A stretch of DNA of 44,912 bases from Gammaproteobacteria bacterium (GTDB lineage Bacteria; Pseudomonadota; Gammaproteobacteria; DSM-16500). The stretch spans positions 1 to 44,912 of the forward strand of contig JAJPJI010000027.1 of assembly GCA_021324305.1 (NCBI GenBank), read 5' to 3'. The translations under genes and the position numbers were made by a program. Shown here piece after piece: positions 15,938-24,888 of this stretch (the first letter of the stretch is position 1; every line of letters begins with the position of its first letter). A model generated the notes under the pieces. It searched no databases and was not told where the DNA came from. It was given only the letters and a program-made list of their open reading frames with translations.

Positions 15938-18079
15938 ATGTATGATTTGCCTAAGACATGCGCCGCGAGGTGTAAATTGCACAATTTCAACCCACAAAAA
16001 ACTGGTGTGATTGCATTTCTGCGAAACATGCCGATCAGTGTTTTTTATCCGGCGGTGATATTGTCAGCCGTGTTTTTATGGCTGCTGCTTTACCTGTTTG
16101 TCTGGCAGGCAGAACACCTTCAGAATGCAATCCGTTCCAACAAAGAGCTTCGCTATGCGGCGATAATGATTGCGCAGGAACTTAAACCTCAAGCTGCTAA
16201 CTTGTCCATGGCGAACAACGGAGCCCTGAACCCTCTCAATCCTTTGCCGCCGCCATCCTTACTGCAGAGCTCTCCTTATTTCACACCAGCCATGAATTAC
16301 TCTAATCCGGCAGGCATTGTCTCTTCCTACCTGACCCAGGTAAATGCAAACCTCGACACGCTGCAGACAAAATTAGATACGATTTTCGCAACCCTCCAGA
16401 TAATCATCATCTTCGCCCTGGTCATCTGCCTCTATGCTTACGTATTCGCAAAATACAATGTGCTCAGGCCTCTTCTCGTATTGACACGCCAGGCCAAACA
16501 GATCGCCGAGGGCAACTACGGCATCCGCAATCAAATCAACATAAACAATGAAGTCGGCATACTTGGCAAGGCCATGAATCGAATGTGCGACACCATGAAT
16601 GACGACATCAGTAGCCAAAAACGCATGCAGAATGAAATACGGCTCAGCGAAGAAAGCTTCCGCGGCATCATGGAGAACGCTCCCATAGGCATGGCGACAG
16701 TCTCTCCTGAAGGCAGATACTTGCAAGTCAATCGTGCTCAATGCGAAATCACTGGCTACAGCAAGCCTGAATTGCTCAATCTCACTTTCAGGGATATCAC
16801 TTATCCGGACGATCTGGATGAATCAAATCATTACCTGTATAAGCTCATCAGCGGAAAAATCAAGACCTTTCAGATGGAAAAGCGCTATATACGCAAGGAT
16901 GGACGCATCATCTGGGTTTTGCTAAATGTGTCGATCTTATACGGAATCGCCGATAAAAGTGTGAATTTTATTTCACAAATTCAGGACATCACCGAAAGAA
17001 AGGAAAATGAAAAGCGCTTGACCGATCTCAATGAAAACATGTCCATCGCTCTTAACGAACTCAAGCAACATCAGGATGAATTGGTCCTCATTAATAAAAC
17101 AAATGACATGCTTCAGACCTGCAAGGAATTAAAGGAAGCATACACTATCATAGCACTCACCTCACGAGAGTTATTTCCGGCATTAAGCGGCGGATTGGCA
17201 ATTTACAATGAAAGCAGCAAGACCCTGGAAACAGTCGAAAAATGGGGAAACAATCCCGTCATGAAGCTTGTTTTTTCGCCTGATGATTGCTGGGCAATAC
17301 GCGGCGGGCATGTTCATGTTGTCACGCAGCCGTCAAAAGATATCTCGTGCAATCATTTCACTTCCCAACTGACGGGAGAATATATTGACTTGCCGCTGGT
17401 CGTTCAAAGCGAAATGATAGGCATGTTTCATCTATCCGCACCGCCAGGATATGTCATCTCTCCCGACCAGCAGCAGCTGGCAGTGACTTTCAGCGAAGTG
17501 ATCAAGCTCTCCCTGGCCAATATAGAATTACGCGAGGCATTGCATGAACAATCGATACGGGATCCATTAACCGGATTATTCAATCGACGCTATCTGAATG
17601 AAACCCTGCCCCGTGAATTACAGCTTGTCACCCGCGAGAAACGTCAACTCTGCGTCGCCATGCTGGACCTGGATTACTTCAAGCGTTTTAATGATGATTA
17701 TGGTCACGAAGCAGGAGACGAAGTACTCAAACATATTGGAAACCTGCTAAAACACAAATTTCGCGGCAGCGATATTGCATGCAGATTTGGGGGAGAAGAA
17801 TTCGTGGTCGTTTTACTCGATGGTGAAATCCAAACTGTCATACAAAGACTGCAACAGATCCGCGATGATGTAAAACACGCATCGTTGACCTACCACAACA
17901 AGGTTTTGCCATCGATCACCTTATCTATCGGGGTCGCCAAGGCTCCCGAACATGGCGTGATTGGTGCAGACCTGATACGAGCTGCTGATGTGGCACTGTA
18001 CGCCGCCAAACAGGGAGGAAGAGACAGACTGGAAATTTTTCATGACAAGATGATCTCCAGAGTGCATAAATCCAGCTAA
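15938..18079 (+). CDS. Membrane diguanylate cyclase: HAMP-PAS-GAF-GGDEF
   Basis: 713 residues. Two membrane helices (about 32-56 and 152-174) flank a ~95-residue periplasmic sensor segment. A HAMP region (175-230), a PAS domain (about 235-355, ending in the PAC motif QDITERK), a GAF-like domain (about 375-530) and a GGDEF domain (about 541-705) follow. The cyclase domain has DPLTGLFNRR, DLDYFKRFND and the active-site signature GGEEF at 618-622. It also has an RGSD inhibitory site at 609-612, five residues before GGEEF. It therefore should make cyclic di-GMP and be product-inhibited. There is no EAL domain. It sits divergent to the TonB-like gene and convergent to gspB. Confidence 0.93.
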   Translation: MYDLPKTCAARCKLHNFNPQKTGVIAFLRNMPISVFYPAVILSAVFLWLLLYLFVWQAEHLQNAIRSNKELRYAAIMIAQELKPQAANLSMANNGALNPLNPLPPPSLLQSSPYFTPAMNYSNPAGIVSSYLTQVNANLDTLQTKLDTIFATLQIIIIFALVICLYAYVFAKYNVLRPLLVLTRQAKQIAEGNYGIRNQININNEVGILGKAMNRMCDTMNDDISSQKRMQNEIRLSEESFRGIMENAPIGMATVSPEGRYLQVNRAQCEITGYSKPELLNLTFRDITYPDDLDESNHYLYKLISGKIKTFQMEKRYIRKDGRIIWVLLNVSILYGIADKSVNFISQIQDITERKENEKRLTDLNENMSIALNELKQHQDELVLINKTNDMLQTCKELKEAYTIIALTSRELFPALSGGLAIYNESSKTLETVEKWGNNPVMKLVFSPDDCWAIRGGHVHVVTQPSKDISCNHFTSQLTGEYIDLPLVVQSEMIGMFHLSAPPGYVISPDQQQLAVTFSEVIKLSLANIELREALHEQSIRDPLTGLFNRRYLNETLPRELQLVTREKRQLCVAMLDLDYFKRFNDDYGHEAGDEVLKHIGNLLKHKFRGSDIACRFGGEEFVVVLLDGEIQTVIQRLQQIRDDVKHASLTYHNKVLPSITLSIGVAKAPEHGVIGADLIRAADVALYAAKQGGRDRLEIFHDKMISRVHKSS

Positions 18080-18117
18080 CATGCATTAATTCAGTTCGAT
18101 GAATTGATTGCCCGGCA

Positions 18118-18585
18118 TCAGAGCAAGTAGGTCGCTCCCGTTTTTAATTCCACTATTCCCTTTTCATTCTGCAGCCTGATTGTATCCATATTAATGGCGA
18201 CAATTTTCATTCCATTTACGCTGTCGCCAAGCTGCATGGGCTGCTTGTTAATGAGCGCAATTCGGGTATCATCAGAAACAATCACTCCGTCCAGGACCAG
18301 TTTGAACTTGTTCCTCGTTTTATTGACAGCTGCCATGGCGAAATGTTTAACCGCCTCAATCCCTTGAGTATTCGTCAAATCAATGATGACGAGCAGTCCG
18401 GCAATTGTCAGCATGCTCGCGACAATCCACAAGGTCATCCTTGCGGGCTTTTGCGGGCCTGGATTGGAACCAGGATTTTGCTCCGGTTTGCTAGAGCCGG
18501 CTTGCGCGGCAATGGCCTCGGCACGTTTTTCCTTTTCGTTTTTGCGCTGCATCTGGGTTTTTTTCAATGCGTCATTAATGATGCT
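18118..18585 (-). CDS. gspB: GspB-like type II secretion accessory protein
   Basis: 155 residues from a GTG at 18585, giving the typical beginning MSIINDALKK; a longer frame to 18609 is unlikely. It has a charged N-terminal helix, a P/G/N-rich linker, one membrane helix (about 51-71, LWIVASMLTIAGLLVII) and a C-terminal GspB domain with LDGVIVSDDTRIALIN, LGDSVNGMKIVAI and a final T-G-A-T-Y-LL. GspB works with the ATPase GspA at the peptidoglycan to help secretin assembly or pilus/secretion function. Its start overlaps the end of gspA by 11 bases, so the two are cotranscribed and coupled. No other type II genes are in the window. Confidence 0.85.
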   Translation of the reverse strand, partial: SIINDALKKTQMQRKNEKEKRAEAIAAQAGSSKPEQNPGSNPGPQKPARMTLWIVASMLTIAGLLVIIDLTNTQGIEAVKHFAMAAVNKTRNKFKLVLDGVIVSDDTRIALINKQPMQLGDSVNGMKIVAINMDTIRLQNEKGIVELKTGATYLL

Positions 18586-19402
18586 CACAATACAATATCT
18601 CCTTTGCACAGTTTTCTATGATGGATTCATCGATCGAAAAAGTTTCCGCAACAAATCCGGCCAGCAGCGCACGATCACACAATATATTGATTGTGCGCGG
18701 AGATCCTTTTGAATAAAGATAAATCGATTCTATCGCCTGATCAGTAAACTCAACGATCCCTGCCTCACCCGGGGTCTGCGCCGCCCTGGAAATCCGGTGC
18801 CTGATATAATGCCTGACATCTTCTTTTTGCAGAGGGTACAGGTGGAAATGAACCGCGACGCGCTGACGTAACTGCCTGAGCGCCGGCAGCTGCAATTTAT
18901 CATAAAGTTCAGGCTGGCCAACCAGAATAATCTGCAGCAGCTTTTCCTTTTCGGTTTCCAGATTTGACAGCAATCGTACCTGTTCCAATTGCTTGATCGT
19001 GAGATTCTGCGCTTCATCAATGACGACAACGACGTTGTTACCCTCGCAGGATTCCGCAATCAGGTAGTCATTCAACGCTTGTATCAGGCCAAATTTGTTG
19101 GAATTTCTTGCCTTGATGCCAAGGTCATGAATGATCATTTGCATTAACTGTAATTCGGAACAATTGGGGTTCAGGATCAGGGCATACTTAATCCGTTTGG
19201 TAGACAGCTTTAAAATCTTGCGGCACAAAGTCGTTTTACCAGTACCGATTTCTCCCGTGATTGCTATGATACCCTTGCGCTGTTCTATCCCGTAGATCAG
19301 ATTCGCGACTGCTTCCGTATGCGATTTACTCGAAAAGAAAAATTCGGGATCCGCGGTAACATTGAATGGACTTTCTTTCAATTGATAATAGTCATGATAC
19401 AT
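18575..19402 (-). CDS. exeA: GspA/ExeA-family AAA ATPase
   Basis: 275 residues, the ATPase part only. The N-terminus MYHDYYQLKESPFNVTADP is the typical ExeA start. Walker A is GEIGTGKT (50-57) and Walker B is VVVVIDEAQNL with Asp129-Glu130. A sensor region is at LVGQPEL and an arginine-rich segment at LRQLRQRVAVHFHL. It lacks the C-terminal membrane segment and peptidoglycan-binding domain of full ExeA (about 550 residues), like the short forms found next to gspB in several gammaproteobacteria. It likely gives ATPase function to the GspAB complex. Confidence 0.88.
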   Translation of the reverse strand: MYHDYYQLKESPFNVTADPEFFFSSKSHTEAVANLIYGIEQRKGIIAITGEIGTGKTTLCRKILKLSTKRIKYALILNPNCSELQLMQMIIHDLGIKARNSNKFGLIQALNDYLIAESCEGNNVVVVIDEAQNLTIKQLEQVRLLSNLETEKEKLLQIILVGQPELYDKLQLPALRQLRQRVAVHFHLYPLQKEDVRHYIRHRISRAAQTPGEAGIVEFTDQAIESIYLYSKGSPRTINILCDRALLAGFVAETFSIDESIIENCAKEILYCEHH

Positions 19403-19446
19403 AGCTTATTCATCCCTGCAGCCATATAACGCTGTCTGATTGTAGC

Positions 19447-19452
19447 ATTATA
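19447..19452 (-). promoter_or_regulatory. -10 box of the exeA-gspB operon
   Basis: TATAAT on the minus strand, 45 bases before the exeA start. The matching -35 is weak. Confidence 0.35.
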
Positions 19453-19568
19453 TTGACAAACATCCGTTAATGCCATACCAGCCTGAAATACCCGCGTCGT
19501 GCAAAGCAATTACCGTTTACTTGTCGTTATGATACACTACGCCTCACTATCTAACCGCATCCAGATAC

Positions 19569-19901
19569 ATGCCCATGGAAAATAAACGAAACCTTGTGTT
19601 AAACAGTGAAGACCAAAACAGCCTTGTGCCCTGGAAGCTCTATCTGACGGTCACCATTGAATCCCTGCTAATGTTTTACGTGGCAACGTTTTGTATTACC
19701 ATGTATTTCAGCCATCACGGCATCTCTTCCATCCCCTTCAGCATCCTGATGTGCGGTTTGTACGTGTTCAGCATCTTCGTCTGCGCAAGAAGAGTCATTC
19801 AGAAACTGCCTCTCGCTGCACTCATGCTCATTATCCCGATTGCTCCGCTGATTGCTCTCATCATCGTGATCTCGCTTATTCCTGTCCTGCAAAACTTCTA
19901 G
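19569..19901 (+). CDS. Small hypothetical membrane protein
   Basis: 110 residues. About 25 polar N-terminal residues precede three predicted membrane helices: about 24-47 (LTVTIESLLMFYVATFCITMYF), 53-72 (ISSIPFSILMCGLYVFSIFV) and 81-107 (LAALMLIIPIAPLIALIIVI). I recognise no family. The start could also be the second ATG at 19575. It is divergent from exeA and followed by a 175-base gap, so it is probably transcribed alone. Real-gene status rests on the clean membrane-helix pattern. Confidence 0.6.
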   Translation: MPMENKRNLVLNSEDQNSLVPWKLYLTVTIESLLMFYVATFCITMYFSHHGISSIPFSILMCGLYVFSIFVCARRVIQKLPLAALMLIIPIAPLIALIIVISLIPVLQNF

Positions 19902-20059
19902 GATCCTGTACAAGCTGAACACGTACAACCGGGAAGTCAACGCTTGGGCCGTTGCGACAAGCCAGACAATACTCGCATGACGAGAAATGATTCACGACAA
20001 CACCCTGATCATTATGTGATCATTTATTAAAAATAATGAATTTTAATGTGTAGTTGTTG

Positions 20060-20081
20060 AACATGGATTTATATTCATGTT
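20060..20081. promoter_or_regulatory. Inverted repeat before the GDSL lipase gene
   Basis: AACATG and CATGTT are separated by 10 bases, about 40 bases upstream of the lipase start. It overlaps the likely promoter (TTGAAC near 20057). It could be an operator; no regulator is identified. Confidence 0.3.
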
Positions 20082-20118
20082 AAAAGAGAGACATAAGCAC
20101 TCAAAACAGGGGTTTAGC

Positions 20119-21282
20119 ATGAAAAAAAAATACCTGCAATTTCTGCTTGCTTCATTGACATTCCTGCTCACTGCCCAGATACCAGTTATCAGTCATGCAA
20201 ATGAAGTTACCCCTTTTTCGCAAATAGTTTTTTTTGGCGACAGCCTCTCCGACAACGGCAATTTTTACAGTGATGTATTTTCGTATATGCCCAAATCGCC
20301 TCCCTATTTTCAGGGCCGCTTTTCAAATGGACAGGTCTGGTCAGAATATGCCGCGCAATATTACCTGGATAAAAACAGCGTCACATCGGTTAATTATGCT
20401 ATCGGCGGACAAACAGCGATTTTTCATAATCCAGTGAAAGGATACCAGCCATACACGTTATCCATCTCCCGCATTGATTATCTGGTCCGAACCATGATGA
20501 GTGACAGATCCTCCACCCTCTTCGTCATCTGGGTAGGAGCTAACGATTATCTGCCTGGCATCGATAACGTTGATCAGGTCACCTCCGATGTCATCGAATC
20601 GATAAAATACACGATCGAAAACCTGATTTATCATGGCGGAACCAATTTTCTGGTTATCAATCTGCCTGATCTTGCCAAAACTCCGTATGGCAGGGCCAGC
20701 ACTTACCAGTCTGCCTTGCAGGCAGCAACTCTCATGCACAATCTCAAACTGGAAACCGCCGTTACCGGGATCCAGCAGGATTATCAAATGGTCAACATCC
20801 ATCTGTTCAACATTAATGCGCTGGTCAGTGATTTTACCGAAAATCTGGAAGCCGCAAACGACAGGTATCAGACACATATCAAAGTCATTGATTCTTCCTG
20901 CTGGCAAGGCGGTTACACACTGAGAGAAAAGCTGGTCACAGAGGAATTGATGACAGAACAGATTGAGGACCACTTGCGTAACCGCTCGAGGTCATTGATG
21001 AGCAGCAATGATAGCAGCAACAAACTGGATGCCGCAGGATTGGCCCATTATATCGCCACGACGCCTGACCTGATGGAGTCGTACAAGGTGAGCGAAAACA
21101 CCACCACCGGTCTCAAGCCATGCGATAACCCGGATGATTTCATATTCTGGGATCGTGTGCATCCCACCGCAGTAATGCACCAGTTAATCGCGAAGAAAAT
21201 CATCGCCTTTATGGATCAGAATTACCAGCCAGCGCCGCCATCAGGCGGCAGCAATAACACGCTTAAGGCAGCAGCGAGATGA
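20119..21282 (+). CDS. Secreted GDSL lipase/phospholipase A-like acyltransferase
   Basis: 387 residues from ATG 20119, with AGGGG upstream, giving a clean signal peptide ending near S-H-A-N (residue 27). The longer frame starts at 20077. GDSL family blocks are present: FFGDSLSDNGNF with Ser42, NYAIGGQTA (block II Gly), WVGAND with Asn142, and near the end WDRVHP with Asp345 and His348, completing the Ser-Asp-His set. A ~100-residue insert separates blocks III and V and holds a Cys that may pair with the Cys near KPCDNP. The protein resembles Legionella PlaA/PlaC-type exported lysophospholipases and cholesterol acyltransferases. It is probably exported and acts on host or environmental lipids. 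Confidence 0.9.
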   Translation: MKKKYLQFLLASLTFLLTAQIPVISHANEVTPFSQIVFFGDSLSDNGNFYSDVFSYMPKSPPYFQGRFSNGQVWSEYAAQYYLDKNSVTSVNYAIGGQTAIFHNPVKGYQPYTLSISRIDYLVRTMMSDRSSTLFVIWVGANDYLPGIDNVDQVTSDVIESIKYTIENLIYHGGTNFLVINLPDLAKTPYGRASTYQSALQAATLMHNLKLETAVTGIQQDYQMVNIHLFNINALVSDFTENLEAANDRYQTHIKVIDSSCWQGGYTLREKLVTEELMTEQIEDHLRNRSRSLMSSNDSSNKLDAAGLAHYIATTPDLMESYKVSENTTTGLKPCDNPDDFIFWDRVHPTAVMHQLIAKKIIAFMDQNYQPAPPSGGSNNTLKAAAR

Positions 21283-21502
21283 TGTGCTGATATTTTCTTT
21301 TGCGGCAGATAGCCTGGCTAGAAAGCGTTCATGAAAGTGACAACCTGGGCACATCAGGTTCACTGCCAAAAACTGCCGCCAGCCGACTGTTCCTGTTTGA
21401 AAATCTGGCAACAATCGTTAAAATCCCCTCCTTTTAACACGCGAACCACAGACACTTCCGCTGCCGGTTTGCACTCTCCATACTAGTCATCCTGAGGGAA
21501 CC

Positions 21503-23791
21503 ATGAACATAAATCAAAAAATTGCGGATGAATTAAATGTCAGCATTCAGCAAATCGATGCAGCCGTACAATTGCTAGACGCAGGCGCTACCGTACCGTT
21601 TATTTCACGCTATCGAAAAGAAGTCACCGGCGGACTAACCGACACCCAGCTGCGTGAACTTGAAGAACGCCTGCATTATTTGCGTGAACTCGAAGAACGC
21701 CGTCAGACCATTCTGAAAAGCATCGCTGAGCAAAACAAGCTGACGCCCGAACTGGAACAAAGCATCAAGGAAGCAGACAACAAATCCAGCCTGGAAGACC
21801 TTTATTTGCCATACAAGCCCAAACGCCGTACCAAGGCACAACTGGCAAGAGAAGCAGGACTGCAACCGCTCGCAATGCAATTGCTTCATGATCCGGCACA
21901 GATGCCTGAGCATCTGGCCGCGAATTTTATCAATCCGGACAAGAATGTTGCGACAGCAGCGGAAGCGCTGGAAGGCGCGCGCCACATATTAATGGAAATC
22001 TTTGCGGAAAATGCCTCTCTGCTGGGAACTCTTCGTGATTATGTCTGGGAAAACGCGATCCTGAAATGCGCCATCATTAAAGGCAAGGAAACCGAGGGGA
22101 ATAAATTCGCTGATTATTTCAGCTATCAGGAACCCATCAAAAAAATTCCATCGCACCGCGCACTGGCCATTTTCCGCGGCCAGCGTGAAGAATTTCTCCA
22201 GGTTGAACTCGCACTTGAAGAAGAAAAGATAAATCGCTGTGTGAGCAAGATCATGGACGAATTCAACATTCAGGATCGAAAGCGCCCCGCTGACCACTGG
22301 CTTTGCGAAACCGCCAAATGGACATGGAGCATCAAGATATTCCTGAAGCTGGAACTCGAACTCGTCATGCGTTTACGCGAACACGCGGAAGAGGAAGGGA
22401 TCAAGGTGTTCGCCAATAACCTGAAGCATTTACTGATGGCGGCACCCGCAGGTTCCCGGGTGACGCTGGGGCTGGATCCGGGATTGCGCACCGGCGTGAA
22501 AGTCGTCGTGATTGATGGAACCGGAAAACTGCTCACCCATACATCGATTTTTCCGCATCCTCCGCGAAATGAATGGGATGAGTCCATTAACGTACTGGCA
22601 AAACTGTGCACGGCTTATCACGTTGAATTAATCAGCGTCGGCAATGGTACCGCATCCCGCGAAACTGATCGCCTGGTTATAGAATTAAAAAAGCGTCATC
22701 CTCAATTAAAGTTGACCAGCATCGTGGTCTCTGAAGCCGGTGCCTCCGTCTATTCTGCATCCGAACTGGCTGCCCAGGAGTTTCCATCATTGGATGTTTC
22801 GTATCGCGGCGCTGTATCCATTGCCCGTCGTTTGCAGGATCCCTTGGCAGAATTAGTGAAGATCGAGCCCAAGTCCATCGGCGTCGGCCAATATCAACAC
22901 GATGTAAACCAGGTCAAGCTATCGCGAACCCTGCATGCCGTCATGGAGGATTGCGTCAACGCGGTCGGCGTTGACGTGAATACGGCTTCTGCTCCGCTTC
23001 TGGCTTGCGTTGCCGGATTGAATGAAAGTGTAGCCAAAAATATCATTGCTTATCGTGACACGCATGGCGCATTCAGAAACCGTCTGGAATTGAAAAAAGT
23101 ACCGCGTCTCGGTGACAAGGCATTTGAGCAGGCAGCGGGATTTTTACGCATCATGAATGGGGACAATCCGCTTGATGCTTCCGCCGTTCACCCCGAAGCA
23201 TATTCGGTTGTTGAACGCATTCTGTCACACCAGAAACAAACCCTGCGTGAAGTGATGGGCAATACCCGTCTGATAAAAAGCCTGAATGCATCCCAGTTTA
23301 CCGATGAGCATTTTGGCTTACCGACAGTCAGGGACATCCTGCATGAACTGGAAAAACCTGGCCGCGATCCGCGTCCTGAATTCAAGACCGCCGCTTTCAA
23401 GGAAGGCATTGAAACCATCAGTGACCTGCGTTCAGGCATGATTCTTGAGGGCGTAGTCACGAATGTCTCCAATTTCGGCGCATTTGTTGATATAGGCGTA
23501 CATCAGGATGGACTGGTACATATCTCCATGCTGGCCGATCGTTTCATAAAAGACCCTCATGAGGTCGTCAAGGTGGGCGACATTGTGAAGGTCAAGGTGC
23601 TGGAGATTGATGTGCAGCGAAAACGCATACAGCTAAGTATGCGGTTGTCAGAAACACCATCCGCCGCGGGCAAACCCTCAAGTCACCCGGCTTCTGTCAG
23701 GATGCGTAACAAACAGGAAAACAAACCGGCAGAAACAACACTGGGAAATGCTCTGCTTGCTGCCCTAAAAAATAAAAACGGCAATAAATAG
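21503..23791 (+). CDS. tex: Tex, RNA-binding transcription accessory protein
   Basis: 762 residues, usual Tex length, ATG with GAGGG upstream. Domains in order: N-terminal helical Tex domain ([39 protein letters not shown]), YqgF-like RNase H fold ([39 protein letters not shown]), helix-hairpin-helix region ([17 protein letters not shown] ... [24 protein letters not shown]) and a C-terminal S1 domain at about 645-715 ([29 protein letters not shown]). A basic Q/N-rich tail follows. Tex binds nucleic acids and affects transcription and translation; it is essential or virulence-linked in some pathogens. Confidence 0.97.
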   Translation: MNINQKIADELNVSIQQIDAAVQLLDAGATVPFISRYRKEVTGGLTDTQLRELEERLHYLRELEERRQTILKSIAEQNKLTPELEQSIKEADNKSSLEDLYLPYKPKRRTKAQLAREAGLQPLAMQLLHDPAQMPEHLAANFINPDKNVATAAEALEGARHILMEIFAENASLLGTLRDYVWENAILKCAIIKGKETEGNKFADYFSYQEPIKKIPSHRALAIFRGQREEFLQVELALEEEKINRCVSKIMDEFNIQDRKRPADHWLCETAKWTWSIKIFLKLELELVMRLREHAEEEGIKVFANNLKHLLMAAPAGSRVTLGLDPGLRTGVKVVVIDGTGKLLTHTSIFPHPPRNEWDESINVLAKLCTAYHVELISVGNGTASRETDRLVIELKKRHPQLKLTSIVVSEAGASVYSASELAAQEFPSLDVSYRGAVSIARRLQDPLAELVKIEPKSIGVGQYQHDVNQVKLSRTLHAVMEDCVNAVGVDVNTASAPLLACVAGLNESVAKNIIAYRDTHGAFRNRLELKKVPRLGDKAFEQAAGFLRIMNGDNPLDASAVHPEAYSVVERILSHQKQTLREVMGNTRLIKSLNASQFTDEHFGLPTVRDILHELEKPGRDPRPEFKTAAFKEGIETISDLRSGMILEGVVTNVSNFGAFVDIGVHQDGLVHISMLADRFIKDPHEVVKVGDIVKVKVLEIDVQRKRIQLSMRLSETPSAAGKPSSHPASVRMRNKQENKPAETTLGNALLAALKNKNGNK

Positions 23792-23804
23792 CAGACATGC
23801 TGAT

Positions 23805-23876
23805 GTCATGCCAGCGAAGACTGGCTTCCGGACGCATGTATGAAAAACCTGGATCCCCGCCTTCGCGGGGATGACA
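23805..23876. repeat. Palindromic dispersed-repeat pair (REP/BIME-like)
   Basis: Two ~27-base arms, 23805-23831 and 23848-23875, align as reverse complements of each other around a 16-base centre. The right arm contains a perfect hairpin: ATCCCCGC, loop CTTC, GCGGGGAT (23853-23872). Nearly the same arm recurs at about 33127-33160, so it is a dispersed element of this genome. It starts 14 bases after the tex stop codon and could also affect tex mRNA stability. Confidence 0.7.
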
Positions 23877-23935
23877 GTTGCGCTTTCACTGGGATGACAG
23901 TTGCCCCTTCGCGGGGATGACAGTTGCGCTTTCAG
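23869..23935. repeat. 23-bp tandem repeat, about 2.7 copies
   Basis: GGGATGACAGTTGC recurs with a 23-base period: ATGACAG begins at 23871, 23894 and 23917. It is a local duplication of the end of the adjacent palindromic element. Confidence 0.65.
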
Positions 23936-24003
23936 TATCGCAAGCTCAAGTCTCGGAGGGTGCAAACAGCACAATTCGCCTGAACCAGTTGTTTTGGGGA
24001 TGA

Positions 24004-24038
24004 CAAAAAAGAAAAAGGGCAGTTTTGGAGCTGCCCTT
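24004..24038 (-). terminator. Intrinsic terminator of the small RNA
   Basis: On the minus strand AAGGGCAG (24038-24031), an 8-base loop and CTGCCCTT (24022-24015) form a perfect 8-bp stem, followed by TTTCTTTTTT. No minus-strand protein gene ends here, so it points to a non-coding transcript. Confidence 0.82.
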
Positions 24039-24145
24039 AACAGAAGTCTGTAAATCGTCCTTGTTAACTTTGCATCCATGCATAACACAAAACGAGGAGT
24101 GGTTGCAGAGTCCTTTCTCTAACCGCTAGTCAATCCTTGACTATG
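24005..24145 (-). ncRNA. Candidate CsrA/RsmA-sequestering small RNA (RsmY/RsmZ/CsrB-like)
   Basis: A ~140-base minus-strand transcript is predicted between a promoter and a strong intrinsic terminator, in a gene-free stretch. It contains four GGA motifs, each in a predicted stem-loop. (1) 24142-24128: AGTCA, loop AGGAT, TGACT. (2) 24124-24101: GGTTAGAG, loop AAAGGA, CTCT, two-base bulge, AACC. (3) 24082-24071: TGCA, loop TGGA, TGCA. (4) 24067-24037: TTAACA and TGTTAA around a loop that starts AGGAC. GGA in hairpin loops is the recognition signal of CsrA/RsmA, and RNAs with several such loops titrate that regulator under control of GacA/LetA. No open reading frame of note is present. The class is inferred from structure only. 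Confidence 0.6.
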
Positions 24146-24151
24146 AGAAGC

Positions 24152-24180
24152 AGTGTAGCCATGGTTCTTAACAATAACAA
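24152..24180 (-). promoter_or_regulatory. Promoter of the small RNA
   Basis: Minus strand: TTGTTA (24180-24175), 17-base spacer, TACACT (24157-24152). Each box matches four of six. Transcription would begin near 24145, just before the first GGA hairpin. A half GacA-box-like TGTAAG lies far upstream at 24346-24341, too weak to call. Confidence 0.45.
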
Positions 24181-24392
24181 TAGGTCAATTGGCTATTTTC
24201 TGGGTAATCCTTCAAATTATACAAATATTGATCTATCATTTATCTTATTATTTTCAATAGCTTGAATTTCCAGATGGGCAGTTTAGAGTCAATTCCAGCC
24301 CGTTTTTTACACTATTTCCGCAATCACGTATGGCAAAAGGCTTACAAAACGTAAAGATATAACCCATCACTTCTGCGCCGGTAACGAAGGAA

Positions 24393-24887
24393 TTATCCGG
24401 CTTTCAAACTGACTTTTACTGAAGAAGTGAAATATTTGTAAAACAGACATGCTGCGCTGCCCATCATCAAGCCCGAAAAACAGGCGAGCAGAAAAAGCAA
24501 GAGTTGTTCGCTCAGGTTATCCTGCACGAAAGTTTCAGGATGAACAGACTGCAGATAGCCAATTACAAAATGCACGCCAAATAGCAGCAGAAAAACCACC
24601 AAATTCATGTATGAGCCAGGCACCCAGATCAATTGCGCCTGCCTGTCAGCTTTCAGCGTTGCCCCGCTACGCAACAGGAATCCCGCGAAGGCCCCCGCCA
24701 GGAGGCCAGCGGCCAATAATACGATCGCCGCCACATCCAGCCGGAATGTTTCTGTCACGGATTGGTACAACAAATATGAAAAAATGGCCGGCGCAATCAA
24801 TAACTTTTTCACTGGGATGACCCTGTCCTTAAAACTGGGGATAACAGCGAAAATGATGATTGCAATGACCATGATAACCGTATTCAT
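24393..24887 (-). CDS. Five-helix membrane protein in operon with PadR regulator
   Basis: 164 residues, almost entirely membrane helices (about 3-16, 27-43, 51-71, 88-110, 126-150), with short loops. It is close in character to small CcdC/DUF1453-type membrane proteins, but I do not assign a family. The ATG at 24887 follows the padR stop by one base, with GAGGAA as ribosome site inside the padR end, so the two are translationally linked. PadR regulators commonly control an adjacent membrane or transport gene, so this is the likely target of the upstream regulator. Its substrate or signal is unknown. Confidence 0.75.
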   Translation of the reverse strand: MNTVIMVIAIIIFAVIPSFKDRVIPVKKLLIAPAIFSYLLYQSVTETFRLDVAAIVLLAAGLLAGAFAGFLLRSGATLKADRQAQLIWVPGSYMNLVVFLLLFGVHFVIGYLQSVHPETFVQDNLSEQLLLFLLACFSGLMMGSAACLFYKYFTSSVKVSLKAG

Positions 24888-24888
24888 G

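Noticed and set aside
24341..24346. TGTAAG as half of a GacA box upstream of the small RNA
   Set aside because: The second half (CTTACA) is absent at the required spacing, so it is not called as a site.
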